A stretch of DNA of 64,000 bases from Mucilaginibacter lacusdianchii (GTDB lineage: Bacteria > Bacteroidota > Bacteroidia > Sphingobacteriales > Sphingobacteriaceae). Both the position numbers and the translations under genes were made by a program. Shown piece by piece: positions 42,662 to 52,207 of the stretch (the stretch's first letter is position 1; every line of letters starts with the position of its first letter). The notes beneath the pieces were generated by a model, which saw only the letters and a list, made by a program, of their open reading frames with translations, made no database searches and was not told the origin of the DNA. Location of the stretch: contig NZ_WSRW01000003.1 of assembly GCF_009770985.1 (NCBI RefSeq), positions 729,275 through 793,274 of the forward strand, given 5' to 3'.

Positions 42662-43716
42662 TATCTTTTAATACCCCTTTCGTCCAGTGCTTGCTGGAAA
42701 CGACGTGCATTAGCCTGATGCTCGGCAACATTGCTCGCAAAGTTGTGATAGCCCGAAAAATCTTCTTTAGCGCACATATAAATATAATTGTGGCTTTTTG
42801 GATTCAGCACGGCATCGATAGCGTTAACAGACGGCATCATAATAGGGCCCGGCGGCAGGCCGGTTACCTGGTAAGTGTTATAGGGCGACGGTGTACTCAG
42901 GTATTTGCGTAACACGCGTTTAATGGTAAAATCTCCAGTAGCGTAAATGACGGTTGGATCGGCTTCCAGTTTGATGCCGCGTTTTAGTCGGTTAAGATAC
43001 AAGCCGGCAATCATAGGCATTTCATCATCATGCAAAGCTTCTGCATCTACAATGGAGGCTAATATTGAAATTTGAATAGGCGTTAAATTCAGAGCTGACG
43101 CTTTTTGTTTTCTATCTGCATTCCAAAACTTGGTATACTCATCATGCATGCGGTTGATGAATTTAACACCGGTAGTGTTCCAATACATTTGATAGGTGTT
43201 TGGAATGAACATAGCATATACGTTCTCAGTATTAAATCCGTATTGCTCAACAAACTTGGATGAATCAAGCAAGCCGATAATTACCACAGAATCGGGTTCC
43301 AACTGCTTAGACACAAAGGCTGCAAACTGAGATTTTAACCGCAGATTATGAAATTTTAGTTCAACAGGTTCTTGCGTGCCTGACTTCAACATATTAATCA
43401 GAGCACGGTTACTCATGCCCGATTTTAATTTGTATTTACCCGGCTTTACACGGTTAACATAGTTCATGTTATGCGCGGCCCAGTTAAATGTCGTGGTATC
43501 TTTAACCATGCCATCATGCCGAATAGTTGCATATACATCAGCATAAGTAGCGTCTGTATGTATGTAAAGATATTCTTGCTTGTCCGTTACGTTCGGACCG
43601 AAATAGCGTAAATAATACAAAACTCCGGTGATACCCAGTGCCAGTATAATGATGGCAACCAGTGCAATGATAAACTTTTTAAGCGTACCACCAGATGATT
43701 GAGTTTGTTGATTCAT
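42661..43716 (-). CDS. mltG: Endolytic murein transglycosylase
   Basis: 351 residues with an N-terminal membrane anchor (IALVAIIILALGITGVLYYL) and the YceG/MltG domain. It cuts nascent glycan strands and releases them for chain-length control. The C-terminal half has ASIVDAEALHDDE, INRMHDEYTKFW upstream, and LEADPTVIYATGDF, STPSPYNTYQVTGLPPGPI. The standard catalytic segment reads ASIVEKE; here it is ASIVDAE, so the first Glu is Asp while the second is kept. Coupled to the downstream thioesterase gene. Confidence 0.9.
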   Translation of the reverse strand: MNQQTQSSGGTLKKFIIALVAIIILALGITGVLYYLRYFGPNVTDKQEYLYIHTDATYADVYATIRHDGMVKDTTTFNWAAHNMNYVNRVKPGKYKLKSGMSNRALINMLKSGTQEPVELKFHNLRLKSQFAAFVSKQLEPDSVVIIGLLDSSKFVEQYGFNTENVYAMFIPNTYQMYWNTTGVKFINRMHDEYTKFWNADRKQKASALNLTPIQISILASIVDAEALHDDEMPMIAGLYLNRLKRGIKLEADPTVIYATGDFTIKRVLRKYLSTPSPYNTYQVTGLPPGPIMMPSVNAIDAVLNPKSHNYIYMCAKEDFSGYHNFASNVAEHQANARRFQQALDERGIKR

Positions 43717-43733
43717 GACAGGTAAATGTATAT

Positions 43734-44060
43734 TTAATCTCTTATTCTACGTAAGGCCAGCAAGCCGCCGTTTAAATTTCTTACATTCTCATAACCATTT
43801 TGCTGCAAAATAGATTGCGCAGTTTCGCTTCGTAATCCAGCCTGGCAAATTACTATGATCTCTTTATTCTGGGGCCAGGGTAAACTGTCCAACTTTGCGG
43901 CTAGCTGCGACACTGGTAAATTTACGCCGCCAATATTATGGGTATGGAACTCTATAGGTTCACGTACGTCCAATATTGCTAACTCCTCCTGACTTTGTAG
44001 CCGTTTGAGCAGTTCACCGGCATTAATATCAGGGCTGCTGTTCGGGCTGTGGCTGTTCAT
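43734..44060 (-). CDS. Rhodanese-domain protein
   Basis: 108 residues forming one rhodanese domain: EELAILDVREPIEFHTHNIGGVNLPVS and the active-site loop CQAGLRS, with catalytic Cys followed by QAGLR. Single-domain cytoplasmic rhodaneses transfer sulfane sulfur. The gene overlaps the end of the PASTA gene by 32 bases, so it is translationally coupled to a cell-wall-related protein, which is a curious pairing. Confidence 0.85.
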   Translation of the reverse strand: MNSHSPNSSPDINAGELLKRLQSQEELAILDVREPIEFHTHNIGGVNLPVSQLAAKLDSLPWPQNKEIIVICQAGLRSETAQSILQQNGYENVRNLNGGLLALRRIRD

Positions 44061-44832
44061 CTAATTTTTTGCCTTGCGATACGGTTAAATTTATACGCGT
44101 GCCGATGCTGGTTTTACTGGTAGAGTCGGTAAGCATAGGCGATTGTGCAACCACAACTACGTTGCTTGAATCGGTAATTGCACCTTGGTACGTTACTGTA
44201 CCAATGGTTAAACCAGCCCCGCGAATTGCAAATCTTGCAGCATCCAAATCCTGATTAATCAGGTCTGGTATATCTACTTCATTAGCGCCGGCCCCATCGC
44301 CAAGTACTAAATCCACTTTAGAACCTTTGGGCAACTTATAACCACTTTTAATCACCTGTCCGCCAAAGCTTACTTCCAAAATTCGATCGCGTGCAATGTC
44401 CGAACGATAGGTGGTGTCACCAACTTTTAATCCGCTGTTTGACAGTATAGCTGCCGCTTCGCGATAGGTGCTTTGTTCCAAATCGGGCAGCGCTACTTCG
44501 GGAGCCAGGGTAGTAACCATGGTTAAATATATGGTACGGCCTTCTTTTACGTTGGTGCCGGCGTCTGGGTCTTGTTCAATGATGGTACCTGGTGCCTTGT
44601 CCTGCACAAATACAGAATCGACTTGGTAACGGAAACCTTGTTGATCGAGTATCGACCTGGCCTGGTCTATTGAAAGTCCTTTTAATTTAGGAACGGGTAT
44701 GCCCGAGCCATGTCGGGTGTAATAGCCTAAACTCAGGTAAGCAATCAATACTACGGCCAGTACCGTGCCAATAGCTGCTAAAAAGTTATTACGAAAATCT
44801 TTGGTTTTTAAATAAGTCCAGAATTTGCTCAT
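44029..44832 (-). CDS. Membrane-anchored PASTA-domain protein
   Basis: 267 residues: a short cytoplasmic N-terminus, one membrane helix (about 17-35) and three PASTA repeats (starting at VPKLKGLSIDQARSIL, LPDLEQSTYREAAAIL and IPDLINQDLDAARFAI). PASTA domains bind peptidoglycan stem peptides. There is no kinase or transpeptidase domain, unlike PknB or PBP2x, so it is a stand-alone wall-binding protein. It is followed by rhodanese and then the MltG-thioesterase-BrkB run. Confidence 0.88.
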   Translation of the reverse strand: MSKFWTYLKTKDFRNNFLAAIGTVLAVVLIAYLSLGYYTRHGSGIPVPKLKGLSIDQARSILDQQGFRYQVDSVFVQDKAPGTIIEQDPDAGTNVKEGRTIYLTMVTTLAPEVALPDLEQSTYREAAAILSNSGLKVGDTTYRSDIARDRILEVSFGGQVIKSGYKLPKGSKVDLVLGDGAGANEVDIPDLINQDLDAARFAIRGAGLTIGTVTYQGAITDSSNVVVVAQSPMLTDSTSKTSIGTRINLTVSQGKKLDEQPQPEQQP

Positions 44833-45061
44833 TTATGCGGGCTATCAAAAGTTAATGGCTTAATCCGTTATCAAACATAAATTATAATTCCGACATAATT
44901 AAACGTCGGTTAATTAATAAAATATATAATAACAGCCGGCAAAAGTAACAAATACCAGCAACAATTGACAAGGGTATTGCAACAGGTTTAATGCTATTTG
45001 GTTACACCATCATGGCAGTCATCGCCATAAACTGCAAAATCCGTATAATTGCTATTGATAT

Positions 45062-46954
45062 ATGACTATTCAGCAAATCCTTAAACACTACTGGAAGCAC
45101 GAGACCTTTCGTCCGCTACAGCAAGAGATTATTGAATCGGTGCTGGAGGGGCGCGATACGTTAGCCTTGCTGCCAACCGGAGGTGGAAAGTCTGTTTGTT
45201 ACCAAGTACCAGCTTTGGCTAAAGAGGGAATTTGCTTGGTTATATCGCCGCTGATAGCCTTAATGAAAGATCAGGTTGATAATCTGAAAAGCAAAGGCAT
45301 CGATGCGATGTCCATAGTATCGGGCATGGGCAAGCGGGAGGTAGATATAGCTTTGGATAACTGCATTTACGGACCTGTGAAATTTTTATATCTATCGCCA
45401 GAAAGATTACAATCTGAATTGGTGCGCGAACGAATTAAGTACATGAAGGTGAACCTAATTGCAGTTGATGAGGCGCATTGTATATCTCAATGGGGTTATG
45501 ATTTTCGTCCGCCATACCTGCATATTGCCGATTTGCGCGAACTGCATCCCAAGGTTCCTGTACTGGCGCTTACCGCTACGGCCACCGTTGACGTAAAAGG
45601 AGACATTCAGCAAAAGCTTCAATTCAAAACGCCTAACATATTTCAGCAAAGCTTCGAGCGGCGCAATATCAGTTATTTGGTTCAGCACGAAGAAAATAAG
45701 CTACGCAAGATGCTCGATATTGTACGTGGCGTAAAAGGTACCGGAATTGTATACGTACGCAGCCGCAAAGAAACAGTGGAGCTCGCCCGATATTTTACCG
45801 ATCATGGCATGACAGCCGATTATTACCATGCCGGTTTAACAGGAGATTTGCGTTCGGCTAAGCAAGAACAGTGGAAAAGTAACCATACCCGCGTTATGGT
45901 AGCCACTAATGCATTTGGAATGGGCATTGATAAGGCCGACGTACGTTTCGTAATTCATAAAGATATTCCCGAAAGCCTCGAAGCTTATTACCAAGAGGCT
46001 GGCCGTAGCGGACGAGACGAACAAAAGGCCTATGCAGTACTGCTGTATAATGAAGCAGACCGTATTAAGCAAGAAAAAAAGTTTGAAGCGAGCTTTCCAA
46101 GTCTGGACGAAATTAAGCAGGTATACCATTACCTGGCAAATTACTATCAGCTGGCTTACGGAGCAGGTGAGGGGTTGAGCTTCGATTTAGATTTAGCCGA
46201 CTTTTGTAGCCGCTTTAAGTTAGATGCACTGAAAACCTTAAATGCCCTTAAATTTTTAGAACAAGGTGAATATTTAAGTTTCAACGAAAGTGTGTTTCTG
46301 CCGTCCCGCTTTCGGTTTGAGGTTTACAATGATGAGTTATACAATTTTCAGATACAAAATGCCGCTTGGGACCCTTTTATTAAAACCCTATTACGGTCGT
46401 ACGGCGGCGCATTTGATAACTATGTAAGGCTGCGTGAATTTGACTTGGCTCGGCGTACGAACTTGAGCGTACAGCAGGTAACCGATGCTTTATTACAACT
46501 CCATCAAGCAGCTATACTCAGCTATCATCCTCAAACTGACAAGCCGCAGGTCACTTATTTAAAGGAACGGCTTACGGCTGGCCATTTGCTGTTAGATAAA
46601 CAGTATTTTGACCAGCGGAAAGCGGTCTATCAACAAAAAATGGAAGCCATGCTTGCCTATGCCAGTCAGCAGCAGTGCCGCAGCCAACAGTTGCTGGCTT
46701 ACTTTGGCGAAATCAACGCGCCTAAGTGTGGTGTGTGTGATGTTTGTTTACAAGAGAAACGTCAAAAGAACGCCGTACAATTAAATGAAATGATTACCGA
46801 AGAAATAATAGAATTATTGAACGCTGCCCCCTTGAATTTGGAACAACTCATTACATCGCTTAAGCACGGTCAAAAACCGGAACGTCTCAAAGTAGTAAGA
46901 ATGCTGTTGGATAGCGGCAGGATAAAAACTAGTGGCGAAAAGTTTTATGTCTGA
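45062..46954 (+). CDS. RecQ-type ATP-dependent DNA helicase
   Basis: 630 residues. Superfamily 2 helicase core with Walker A LLPTGGGKSVCYQ, DEAH box VDEAHCISQWGYDFRP, and the motif VI GRSGRDEQKAY. Then an RQC-type winged region with the zinc-binding cysteines (QQQCRS and CGVCDVC). The C-terminal region lacks a clear HRDC domain. It is 3'-5' and works in recombination and fork repair. It is divergent from the PASTA gene, and its stop abuts the stop of the convergent SDR gene. Confidence 0.9.
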   Translation: MTIQQILKHYWKHETFRPLQQEIIESVLEGRDTLALLPTGGGKSVCYQVPALAKEGICLVISPLIALMKDQVDNLKSKGIDAMSIVSGMGKREVDIALDNCIYGPVKFLYLSPERLQSELVRERIKYMKVNLIAVDEAHCISQWGYDFRPPYLHIADLRELHPKVPVLALTATATVDVKGDIQQKLQFKTPNIFQQSFERRNISYLVQHEENKLRKMLDIVRGVKGTGIVYVRSRKETVELARYFTDHGMTADYYHAGLTGDLRSAKQEQWKSNHTRVMVATNAFGMGIDKADVRFVIHKDIPESLEAYYQEAGRSGRDEQKAYAVLLYNEADRIKQEKKFEASFPSLDEIKQVYHYLANYYQLAYGAGEGLSFDLDLADFCSRFKLDALKTLNALKFLEQGEYLSFNESVFLPSRFRFEVYNDELYNFQIQNAAWDPFIKTLLRSYGGAFDNYVRLREFDLARRTNLSVQQVTDALLQLHQAAILSYHPQTDKPQVTYLKERLTAGHLLLDKQYFDQRKAVYQQKMEAMLAYASQQQCRSQQLLAYFGEINAPKCGVCDVCLQEKRQKNAVQLNEMITEEIIELLNAAPLNLEQLITSLKHGQKPERLKVVRMLLDSGRIKTSGEKFYV

Positions 46955-47722
46955 TTAACTTCTTAGATAGGAGGCACCATTTAAGTCAATAATGCCGCCC
47001 GTGGTAAACTCAAATCCCTGCGAGGCGTACATAACGGCCAAGCGGGAAATCTCTTCTGGCTTAGCCACTCGATTAAATGGACTTTGCGCTTTAATGGCCT
47101 GACCAGCTGCACTATTTAATAAATCCGCCGTCATATCCGTCCCTACAAAACCAGGAGCAATAATATGCACGCTAATATTGTGCGGAGCTAAAGCGATGGC
47201 TAGTGACTGGCTCATGGCATTTAATCCAGCCTTGCTGGCACCATAAGCCGGATGATCAGGTTCTCCGCGGAATGCGCCTCTTGATGAGATGTTAATGATT
47301 TTGCCACCGCCTTGCTTAATCATTTGCCTGGAGGCGAAATAGCAAAGATTGGCCACTCCGGTTAAATTGGTGTTCAGTGTTTCAGTCCAGCTTTGCTGCC
47401 ATTCGTTATAATTTACTTCGGCAACTTTGTGTTCCAGGTAAACCCCCGCGTTGTTAACCAGCACATCCAGATGGCCATACTGTTGCATCAGTTCGGTAAA
47501 TAAATGCTCAATGGCTTTCGGTTTCGATTGATCTGATTGAAATGCTGCATGCTTTTGCTGCGGATTAAGCAGGGCAAGCGTGCGTTCGGCTTCAGCTAGG
47601 TTGCTCTTGTATGTTATAATTACGTTTGCATTTAACTCAGCAAAAAGCAATGCGCATGCCTTGCCTATGCCACGCGAGCCGCCGGTAATCAAGACATTTT
47701 TGCCGGTGAAATCAATCAGCAT
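46955..47722 (-). CDS. SDR-family 3-oxoacyl-ACP reductase-like protein
   Basis: 255 residues. Classic SDR with TGGSRGIGKACALLF (NADP(H) binding), NNAGVYLEHKV, the catalytic Ser in INISSRGAF and Tyr-x-x-x-Lys in AYGASKAGL, near 157. C-terminal ASQGFEFTTGGIIDLNG is typical of FabG-like reductases. It is 11 bases after the MCE gene, so it may be the last gene of the Mla-like operon, although a lipid-transport role for it is unproven. Confidence 0.85.
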   Translation of the reverse strand: MLIDFTGKNVLITGGSRGIGKACALLFAELNANVIITYKSNLAEAERTLALLNPQQKHAAFQSDQSKPKAIEHLFTELMQQYGHLDVLVNNAGVYLEHKVAEVNYNEWQQSWTETLNTNLTGVANLCYFASRQMIKQGGGKIINISSRGAFRGEPDHPAYGASKAGLNAMSQSLAIALAPHNISVHIIAPGFVGTDMTADLLNSAAGQAIKAQSPFNRVAKPEEISRLAVMYASQGFEFTTGGIIDLNGASYLRS

Positions 47723-47733
47723 AATTATATTAA

Positions 47734-48726
47734 TTACTGCTTTGGTGCCTGCTGAGCTTTTTGCTGTTCTTTTTCGCGCTTTTTGAAAAAACCGCGTAAC
47801 AAAAAGTTATGCTGTGCCGCCTCCAAATCATCATTCAATTTAATTGAACTTTGATTTAAGTAATCTAAAGTGCTTTTTAGTTGCGTAGCGGTAGGTTGGT
47901 CATTTAGCAACACGCCAATCGCATTGTCGGTTGTATTTAACTTGCTACTGGCGCGGTTCAAGTTATCTGTTAAAGTACTTGCTTTAGCGGTAGCGTCTTG
48001 CAATTGATTGGCCGACTGTTGCAATTTTGCAAATACGGCAGTATCAGTCAGCATTTTATCAGCCAAACCACCTTTGGTATTCATTTTACGACCAAAGCGA
48101 TTCAGTTCAATAGCCATTTGATTGGTGCTGGATGTGGTGGTTTGCAAGTTTGCCACTACTGCTCTAAAGCGCATAGCCAAGCTAGAGTCAGATAATAATG
48201 CACCGGCTAAACCTTTGCCCTGCACCATATCTTTGCTTAAGGTTTTAAAATCACTAGTGATAGACAGCAGATTTTCATTGTTTTTCTGTAAAGTCTTCAT
48301 GATATCATCGGTAGATAACATGCCCTTCGAATTCAGCATCGTGCCATCCTTAATGACAGGTGCGTCTGGTGTACCTCCTTCAATATTGATGGTTTTGTTG
48401 CCTATGAAACCTTCGGAACCAATAGTAGCTAAGGCATTTTGGTGAATGAACTGTTGAACATTCGGGTCAACGTTAAATTCTACATCAACCTGGTTTATGC
48501 CGGTAAAAGCAATATTTTTTACTGTTCCTACCTTAACGCCAGAAAACCAAACATTGTTGCCTTTAATTAAACCAGAAACATTGCTGAAACGGGCTTTCAA
48601 ATGCAGTCCTTTCACGAAGCTTTTTTGCTGATTGCCCAAAGTGAAAATGGCTATAATTAAGATGACCACACCTATGCTGATGAAAAGGCCTACCCATACT
48701 GCACGTTTATTTTCTCCTGAATCCAT
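47734..48726 (-). CDS. MlaD/MCE-family lipid-binding protein
   Basis: 330 residues: one membrane helix (about 13-32), then the MCE domain (LHLKARFSNVSGLIKGNNVWFSGVKVGTV and GNKTINIEGG) and a long helical coiled-coil region with SITSDFKTLSKDM and DNLNRASSKL. MCE proteins form rings that bind lipids in the periplasm. It makes a module with MlaF (48730) and MlaE (49514), four and ten bases apart, in the order E-F-D. No MlaB or MlaC is present, as is usual outside proteobacteria. Confidence 0.9.
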   Translation of the reverse strand: MDSGENKRAVWVGLFISIGVVILIIAIFTLGNQQKSFVKGLHLKARFSNVSGLIKGNNVWFSGVKVGTVKNIAFTGINQVDVEFNVDPNVQQFIHQNALATIGSEGFIGNKTINIEGGTPDAPVIKDGTMLNSKGMLSTDDIMKTLQKNNENLLSITSDFKTLSKDMVQGKGLAGALLSDSSLAMRFRAVVANLQTTTSSTNQMAIELNRFGRKMNTKGGLADKMLTDTAVFAKLQQSANQLQDATAKASTLTDNLNRASSKLNTTDNAIGVLLNDQPTATQLKSTLDYLNQSSIKLNDDLEAAQHNFLLRGFFKKREKEQQKAQQAPKQ

Positions 48727-48729
48727 TAT

Positions 48730-49503
48730 TTAATGTATAAAGTTGTAGTTGTAAAATTGTTTAACCCGTTCGTCATCGGTATCAAATACTTCATCAAAGG
48801 TGCCTTGACGTTGAAACTGCCCGTCAAGTAGCATCGCAACACGGTTACCGGTTGTTTTAGCACAGGTTAAATCGTGTGTAATAATGATAGATGACGTGTT
48901 AAAGTTTTCCTGAACACGGTTAATCAAATTGTTTATTTCAATAGATGTTATAGGGTCCAAGCCTGCTGTCGGCTCATCGTATAACATAATTTCCGGCCTC
49001 AATATAAGTGTGCGGGCTATACCAATACGTTTACGTTGTCCGCCAGATAATTCGGCAGGCATTTGATTGATAGTTTGCTTTAAACCAACAGCATCTAACA
49101 CCCGTTCTACCAGCTCGTTAATCTCTTTTCGGCGCAAATTTTTGCGGTTACGAACCAATGGAAATTCCAGGTTTTTGCGAACCGTCATACTATCATATAG
49201 CGCACTGTTTTGGAAAGAGAAACCGATCCGGCGGCGTAATTCCTGCAATTCAAGCGGCGTAATATTAATTACATCTTGTCCAAGTACGTTAACCTGACCA
49301 GCATCCGCGTTAAGTAAACCCGATATAATTTTAATTAATACAGATTTACCAGTGCCTGAACGGCCAAGTACTACCAGGTTTTCTCCTTTATATAGATCTA
49401 GATCAATGCCGCGAAGTACGTGATAATCGCCAAAAGACTTTTGCAGGCCTTGTATGCTAATTACCTTCGTGTTATAATCTATTTCGTGTTTTTTTTGCTC
49501 CAT
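48730..49503 (-). CDS. MlaF-type ABC ATPase
   Basis: 257 residues. Walker A GRSGTGKSVL, signature LSGGQRKRIGIARTL, Walker B IMLYDEPTAGLD, and the switch His in ITHDL. It belongs to the lipid-transport class of ABC ATPases that pair with MlaE permeases. It is in an operon with MlaE upstream (11 bases) and MlaD downstream (4 bases). Confidence 0.92.
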   Translation of the reverse strand: MEQKKHEIDYNTKVISIQGLQKSFGDYHVLRGIDLDLYKGENLVVLGRSGTGKSVLIKIISGLLNADAGQVNVLGQDVINITPLELQELRRRIGFSFQNSALYDSMTVRKNLEFPLVRNRKNLRRKEINELVERVLDAVGLKQTINQMPAELSGGQRKRIGIARTLILRPEIMLYDEPTAGLDPITSIEINNLINRVQENFNTSSIIITHDLTCAKTTGNRVAMLLDGQFQRQGTFDEVFDTDDERVKQFYNYNFIH

Positions 49504-49513
49504 AATCAGTTAA

Positions 49514-50323
49514 CTAGCGGAACCAGCCGGTGATCTGCACGATAATTACTTCTTCTATAAATACCAAAAACATGGCCGTTACCACAGCAGAGTTAGCTGC
49601 TTTACCAACACCGGCTGTACCACTTGAAGAGTTCCAGCCTTTGTAAGTACCCACAATACCTATCGTAAATCCAAACACCATAGATTTTATGATAGACGAT
49701 TCAAAATCTATAAATGCCAGCGGTTGAAAAAATTGCTGAACATATGTACTAAAACTGGTTCCTTCATTCACGGCAACATTTAAGTAACCGCCCAGCATAG
49801 ATACCAAACCGTTGAAGATGGCCAGAACCGGAATAGCTATAGTAGTAGCCAATACGCGAATACATACGAGATACTTAAAAGGTTTAGTGCCCGATACTTC
49901 CATCGCATCAATCTGCTCGGTTACCCGCATAGAGCCCAGTTCCGCACCAATGCTTGAACCGACGCGTCCGGCGCTGATGAGCGCTGTAACCAACGGTGCC
50001 AATGCACGCATAATAGCGATAGATACCAGCGACGGAATCCATGAGGTAGCCCCAAACTGCAACAATGACGGGCGCGATTGCTTAGTAAAAATCAAACCCA
50101 CAATAAAACCGGTAACGCTTATCAGTAGCAATGAGCGAACGCCAACTTCATAACACTGCTTTAAGAGTTCCTGAAATTCGTATGGTGGAACGAATGCTTC
50201 TTTGAAGAAACGGACAATGAAGCGGTAAACATCATAAACATCAGAAAAAAAGTTTGCTAAGCTGCTTTTAAGCGACGATTTAGATTTTACGGTTGCGGTT
50301 GATGTGCTATTTTGTGTGTCCAT
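49514..50323 (-). CDS. MlaE-family ABC lipid permease
   Basis: 269 residues with about six membrane helices and the MlaE signature SRVGSSIGAELGSMRVTEQIDAMEV (here AGRVGSSIGAELGSMRVTEQ) near residue 130. N-terminal segment of about 30 residues is Ser/Lys-rich and unstructured. It is the membrane domain of a phospholipid or glycolipid transporter across the periplasm, with MlaF and MlaD next to it. First gene of the operon. Divergent from the aldose epimerase gene across 261 bases. Confidence 0.9.
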   Translation of the reverse strand: MDTQNSTSTATVKSKSSLKSSLANFFSDVYDVYRFIVRFFKEAFVPPYEFQELLKQCYEVGVRSLLLISVTGFIVGLIFTKQSRPSLLQFGATSWIPSLVSIAIMRALAPLVTALISAGRVGSSIGAELGSMRVTEQIDAMEVSGTKPFKYLVCIRVLATTIAIPVLAIFNGLVSMLGGYLNVAVNEGTSFSTYVQQFFQPLAFIDFESSIIKSMVFGFTIGIVGTYKGWNSSSGTAGVGKAANSAVVTAMFLVFIEEVIIVQITGWFR

Positions 50324-50493
50324 TAATTGAGCCGGTAAAATTACGGCATAAATTTTACTAATGGCTATTTAACTTAAAAACTTATCCGTGTGTTTGTAAA
50401 CGCTTTGTAAAAACTGCGCAATGGGGCAAATGTTTTATTTAAAAGTTAAGTAACGTATTGATGCATTTAGCTGGCATCTTAAAAGTTGATCAA

Positions 50494-50522
50494 TTTGTAT
50501 TACAATATTGTTGTTACTTGTG
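50494..50522 (+). promoter_or_regulatory. Possible promoter of the aldose epimerase gene
   Basis: TTTG at 50494-50497 and TACTTGTG at 50515-50522 (one mismatch to TAnnTTTG) with 17 bases between, a fair match to the Bacteroidetes -33/-7 pattern. ATG is 62 bases further on. Confidence 0.4.
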
Positions 50523-50584
50523 ATAGTAAGTTTTTTTATACATTTTAGGCGACAATTAACAACCTGTGAACCAACCAACCGATT

Positions 50585-51763
50585 ATGAAAAATATTAAAA
50601 ACAAAACCTTTTACGCAGCAATGCTGGCTGCCGGCATGTTATCTGTAACGGCCTGCAACCAGTCATCAAACAAAAACACCTCTACCATGACAGATAGTAC
50701 CAAACAAGCCGGCCTGCTGTCTGCGGCTAATTTTGAAAAAACCATAGACGGCAAACAAACGCAACTATATACGTTAAAAAACGGCAAAGGAGCACAATTG
50801 GCCGTTACAAACTTTGGCGGCCGACTGGTGAGCTTGATGGTGCCAGATAAGAATGGCAAAATGACTGATGTGTTAGGTGGATTTGACAACGTTGAAGGTT
50901 TTATAGACGGCAAAAGCAATTATTACAATGCGTTGATTGGTCGTTATGGAAACCGTATTGGCAATGCTAAATTTACTTTGGATGGTAAAGAATATAAATT
51001 GCCTGCTAATAACGGACCTAACACTTTGCATGGTGGTAAAGATGGCTTTGATTTTAAGGTTTGGGACGCCAAGCAGATCGATGACCATACACTTGAACTA
51101 AACTGCGTATCGGAAGACGGCGACCAGGGATTTCCGGGCAAGCTGAACGTAAAAGTGACTTACACTTTAACCGATGATAACAGTTTAAAAATTGATTACA
51201 ATGCTACAACTGATAAAAACACCGTAGTTAATTTAACCAACCACGCATACTTTAACCTGAATGGTTGCGGTTCTGGCGAAATATTAAAGCATACTTTGCA
51301 GATAGATGCCGACTCATACACACCAGTTGACAATACCTTAATACCTACCGGTAAAATTGCACCAGTTGAAGGTACGCCGTTTGATTTCCGGAAGGCTACT
51401 GAGATTGGTGCACGCATCAACGAAGGCGATCCGCAATTATTAAGCGGAAAGGGGTATGATCATAATTTTGTACTCAACAAACATACACTGGAAACCCCTG
51501 TAGTAACCGCCCAAGGTAATATGAGTGGCATTGTGCTGGAAGTATTTACCGAAGAACCTGGTGTACAATTTTACAGTGGTAACTTCATGAAAGGTGATTA
51601 CACATTTAAAGGCGGTGTGAAAGATAATAAGCGCACTGCATTCTGTCTGGAAACGCAGCATTTTCCAGATTCGCCAAACAAACCGTCTTTCCCTTCAACA
51701 GAGTTGAAACCTGGACAGACTTATAAAACCACTACTATTTACAAGTTCTCTGTTAAAAAGTAA
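50585..51763 (+). CDS. galM: Lipoprotein aldose 1-epimerase (mutarotase)
   Basis: 392 residues. A lipoprotein signal peptide (LAAGMLSVTAC, Cys at 24) leads to the galactose mutarotase fold. Catalytic residues are recognisable: the catalytic base Glu in VFTEEPGVQFYSGN and the His residues in NNGPNTLHGGKDGFD and LTNHAYFNLNG. It interconverts alpha and beta anomers of galactose or glucose. The lipoprotein signal places it in the periplasm or outer membrane, where it would act on imported sugars. A terminator follows at 51781-51819. Confidence 0.92.
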   Translation: MKNIKNKTFYAAMLAAGMLSVTACNQSSNKNTSTMTDSTKQAGLLSAANFEKTIDGKQTQLYTLKNGKGAQLAVTNFGGRLVSLMVPDKNGKMTDVLGGFDNVEGFIDGKSNYYNALIGRYGNRIGNAKFTLDGKEYKLPANNGPNTLHGGKDGFDFKVWDAKQIDDHTLELNCVSEDGDQGFPGKLNVKVTYTLTDDNSLKIDYNATTDKNTVVNLTNHAYFNLNGCGSGEILKHTLQIDADSYTPVDNTLIPTGKIAPVEGTPFDFRKATEIGARINEGDPQLLSGKGYDHNFVLNKHTLETPVVTAQGNMSGIVLEVFTEEPGVQFYSGNFMKGDYTFKGGVKDNKRTAFCLETQHFPDSPNKPSFPSTELKPGQTYKTTTIYKFSVKK

Positions 51764-51780
51764 GTTTAGTTTTAATATAT

Positions 51781-51819
51781 AAAAAGGGCTGCTTCATATT
51801 TAAGAAGCAGCCCTTTTTT
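51781..51819 (+). terminator. Rho-independent terminator
   Basis: Ten-bp stem GGGCTGCTTC / GAAGCAGCCC with an eight-base loop, A-run in front and six T after. Ends the aldose epimerase gene. Confidence 0.85.
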
Positions 51820-51929
51820 GTTGAGGTAATTCAATTTAAATGCCTGACTGTACGTCATAAAGCCTTCTATAATGAAAGCCTGTTAAGCGCTATCGCAAAC
51901 TTTTAAACAGATTAATCCTTTGTATTGGC

Positions 51930-52202
51930 ATGAATGCCTATCAACAAAAATGGATTGATGTGTTGAACAACGCACAAATTAAAGACTGGAAAATAAGCGC
52001 TAAGGGTGATGATATTTTGATTGACCTGCCTCTAAGCACGCATGTAAGCACCATTATGGAAAACCTGCCGGATGTAGTGGCAACATTATCTTTAGATATA
52101 ACCTTACCAAAAGAAAGATTGAAGTTTATATTACGTAACGGTGCCGAAACGCACGAGTATCTTTTAAACCCAACTGATACCGATTTGAATACTGCAAAGT
52201 AA
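51930..52202 (+). CDS. Small protein of unknown function
   Basis: 90 residues, ATG start, no signal peptide or membrane segment. It looks like a small alpha/beta domain (WIDVLNNAQIKDWKISAKGDD, LIDLPLSTHVSTIMENLPDV, SLDITLPKERLKFILRNG). I do not recognise the family. Its stop is 5 bases from the stop of the convergent MFS gene. Confidence 0.55.
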   Translation: MNAYQQKWIDVLNNAQIKDWKISAKGDDILIDLPLSTHVSTIMENLPDVVATLSLDITLPKERLKFILRNGAETHEYLLNPTDTDLNTAK

Positions 52203-52207
52203 GGGTA

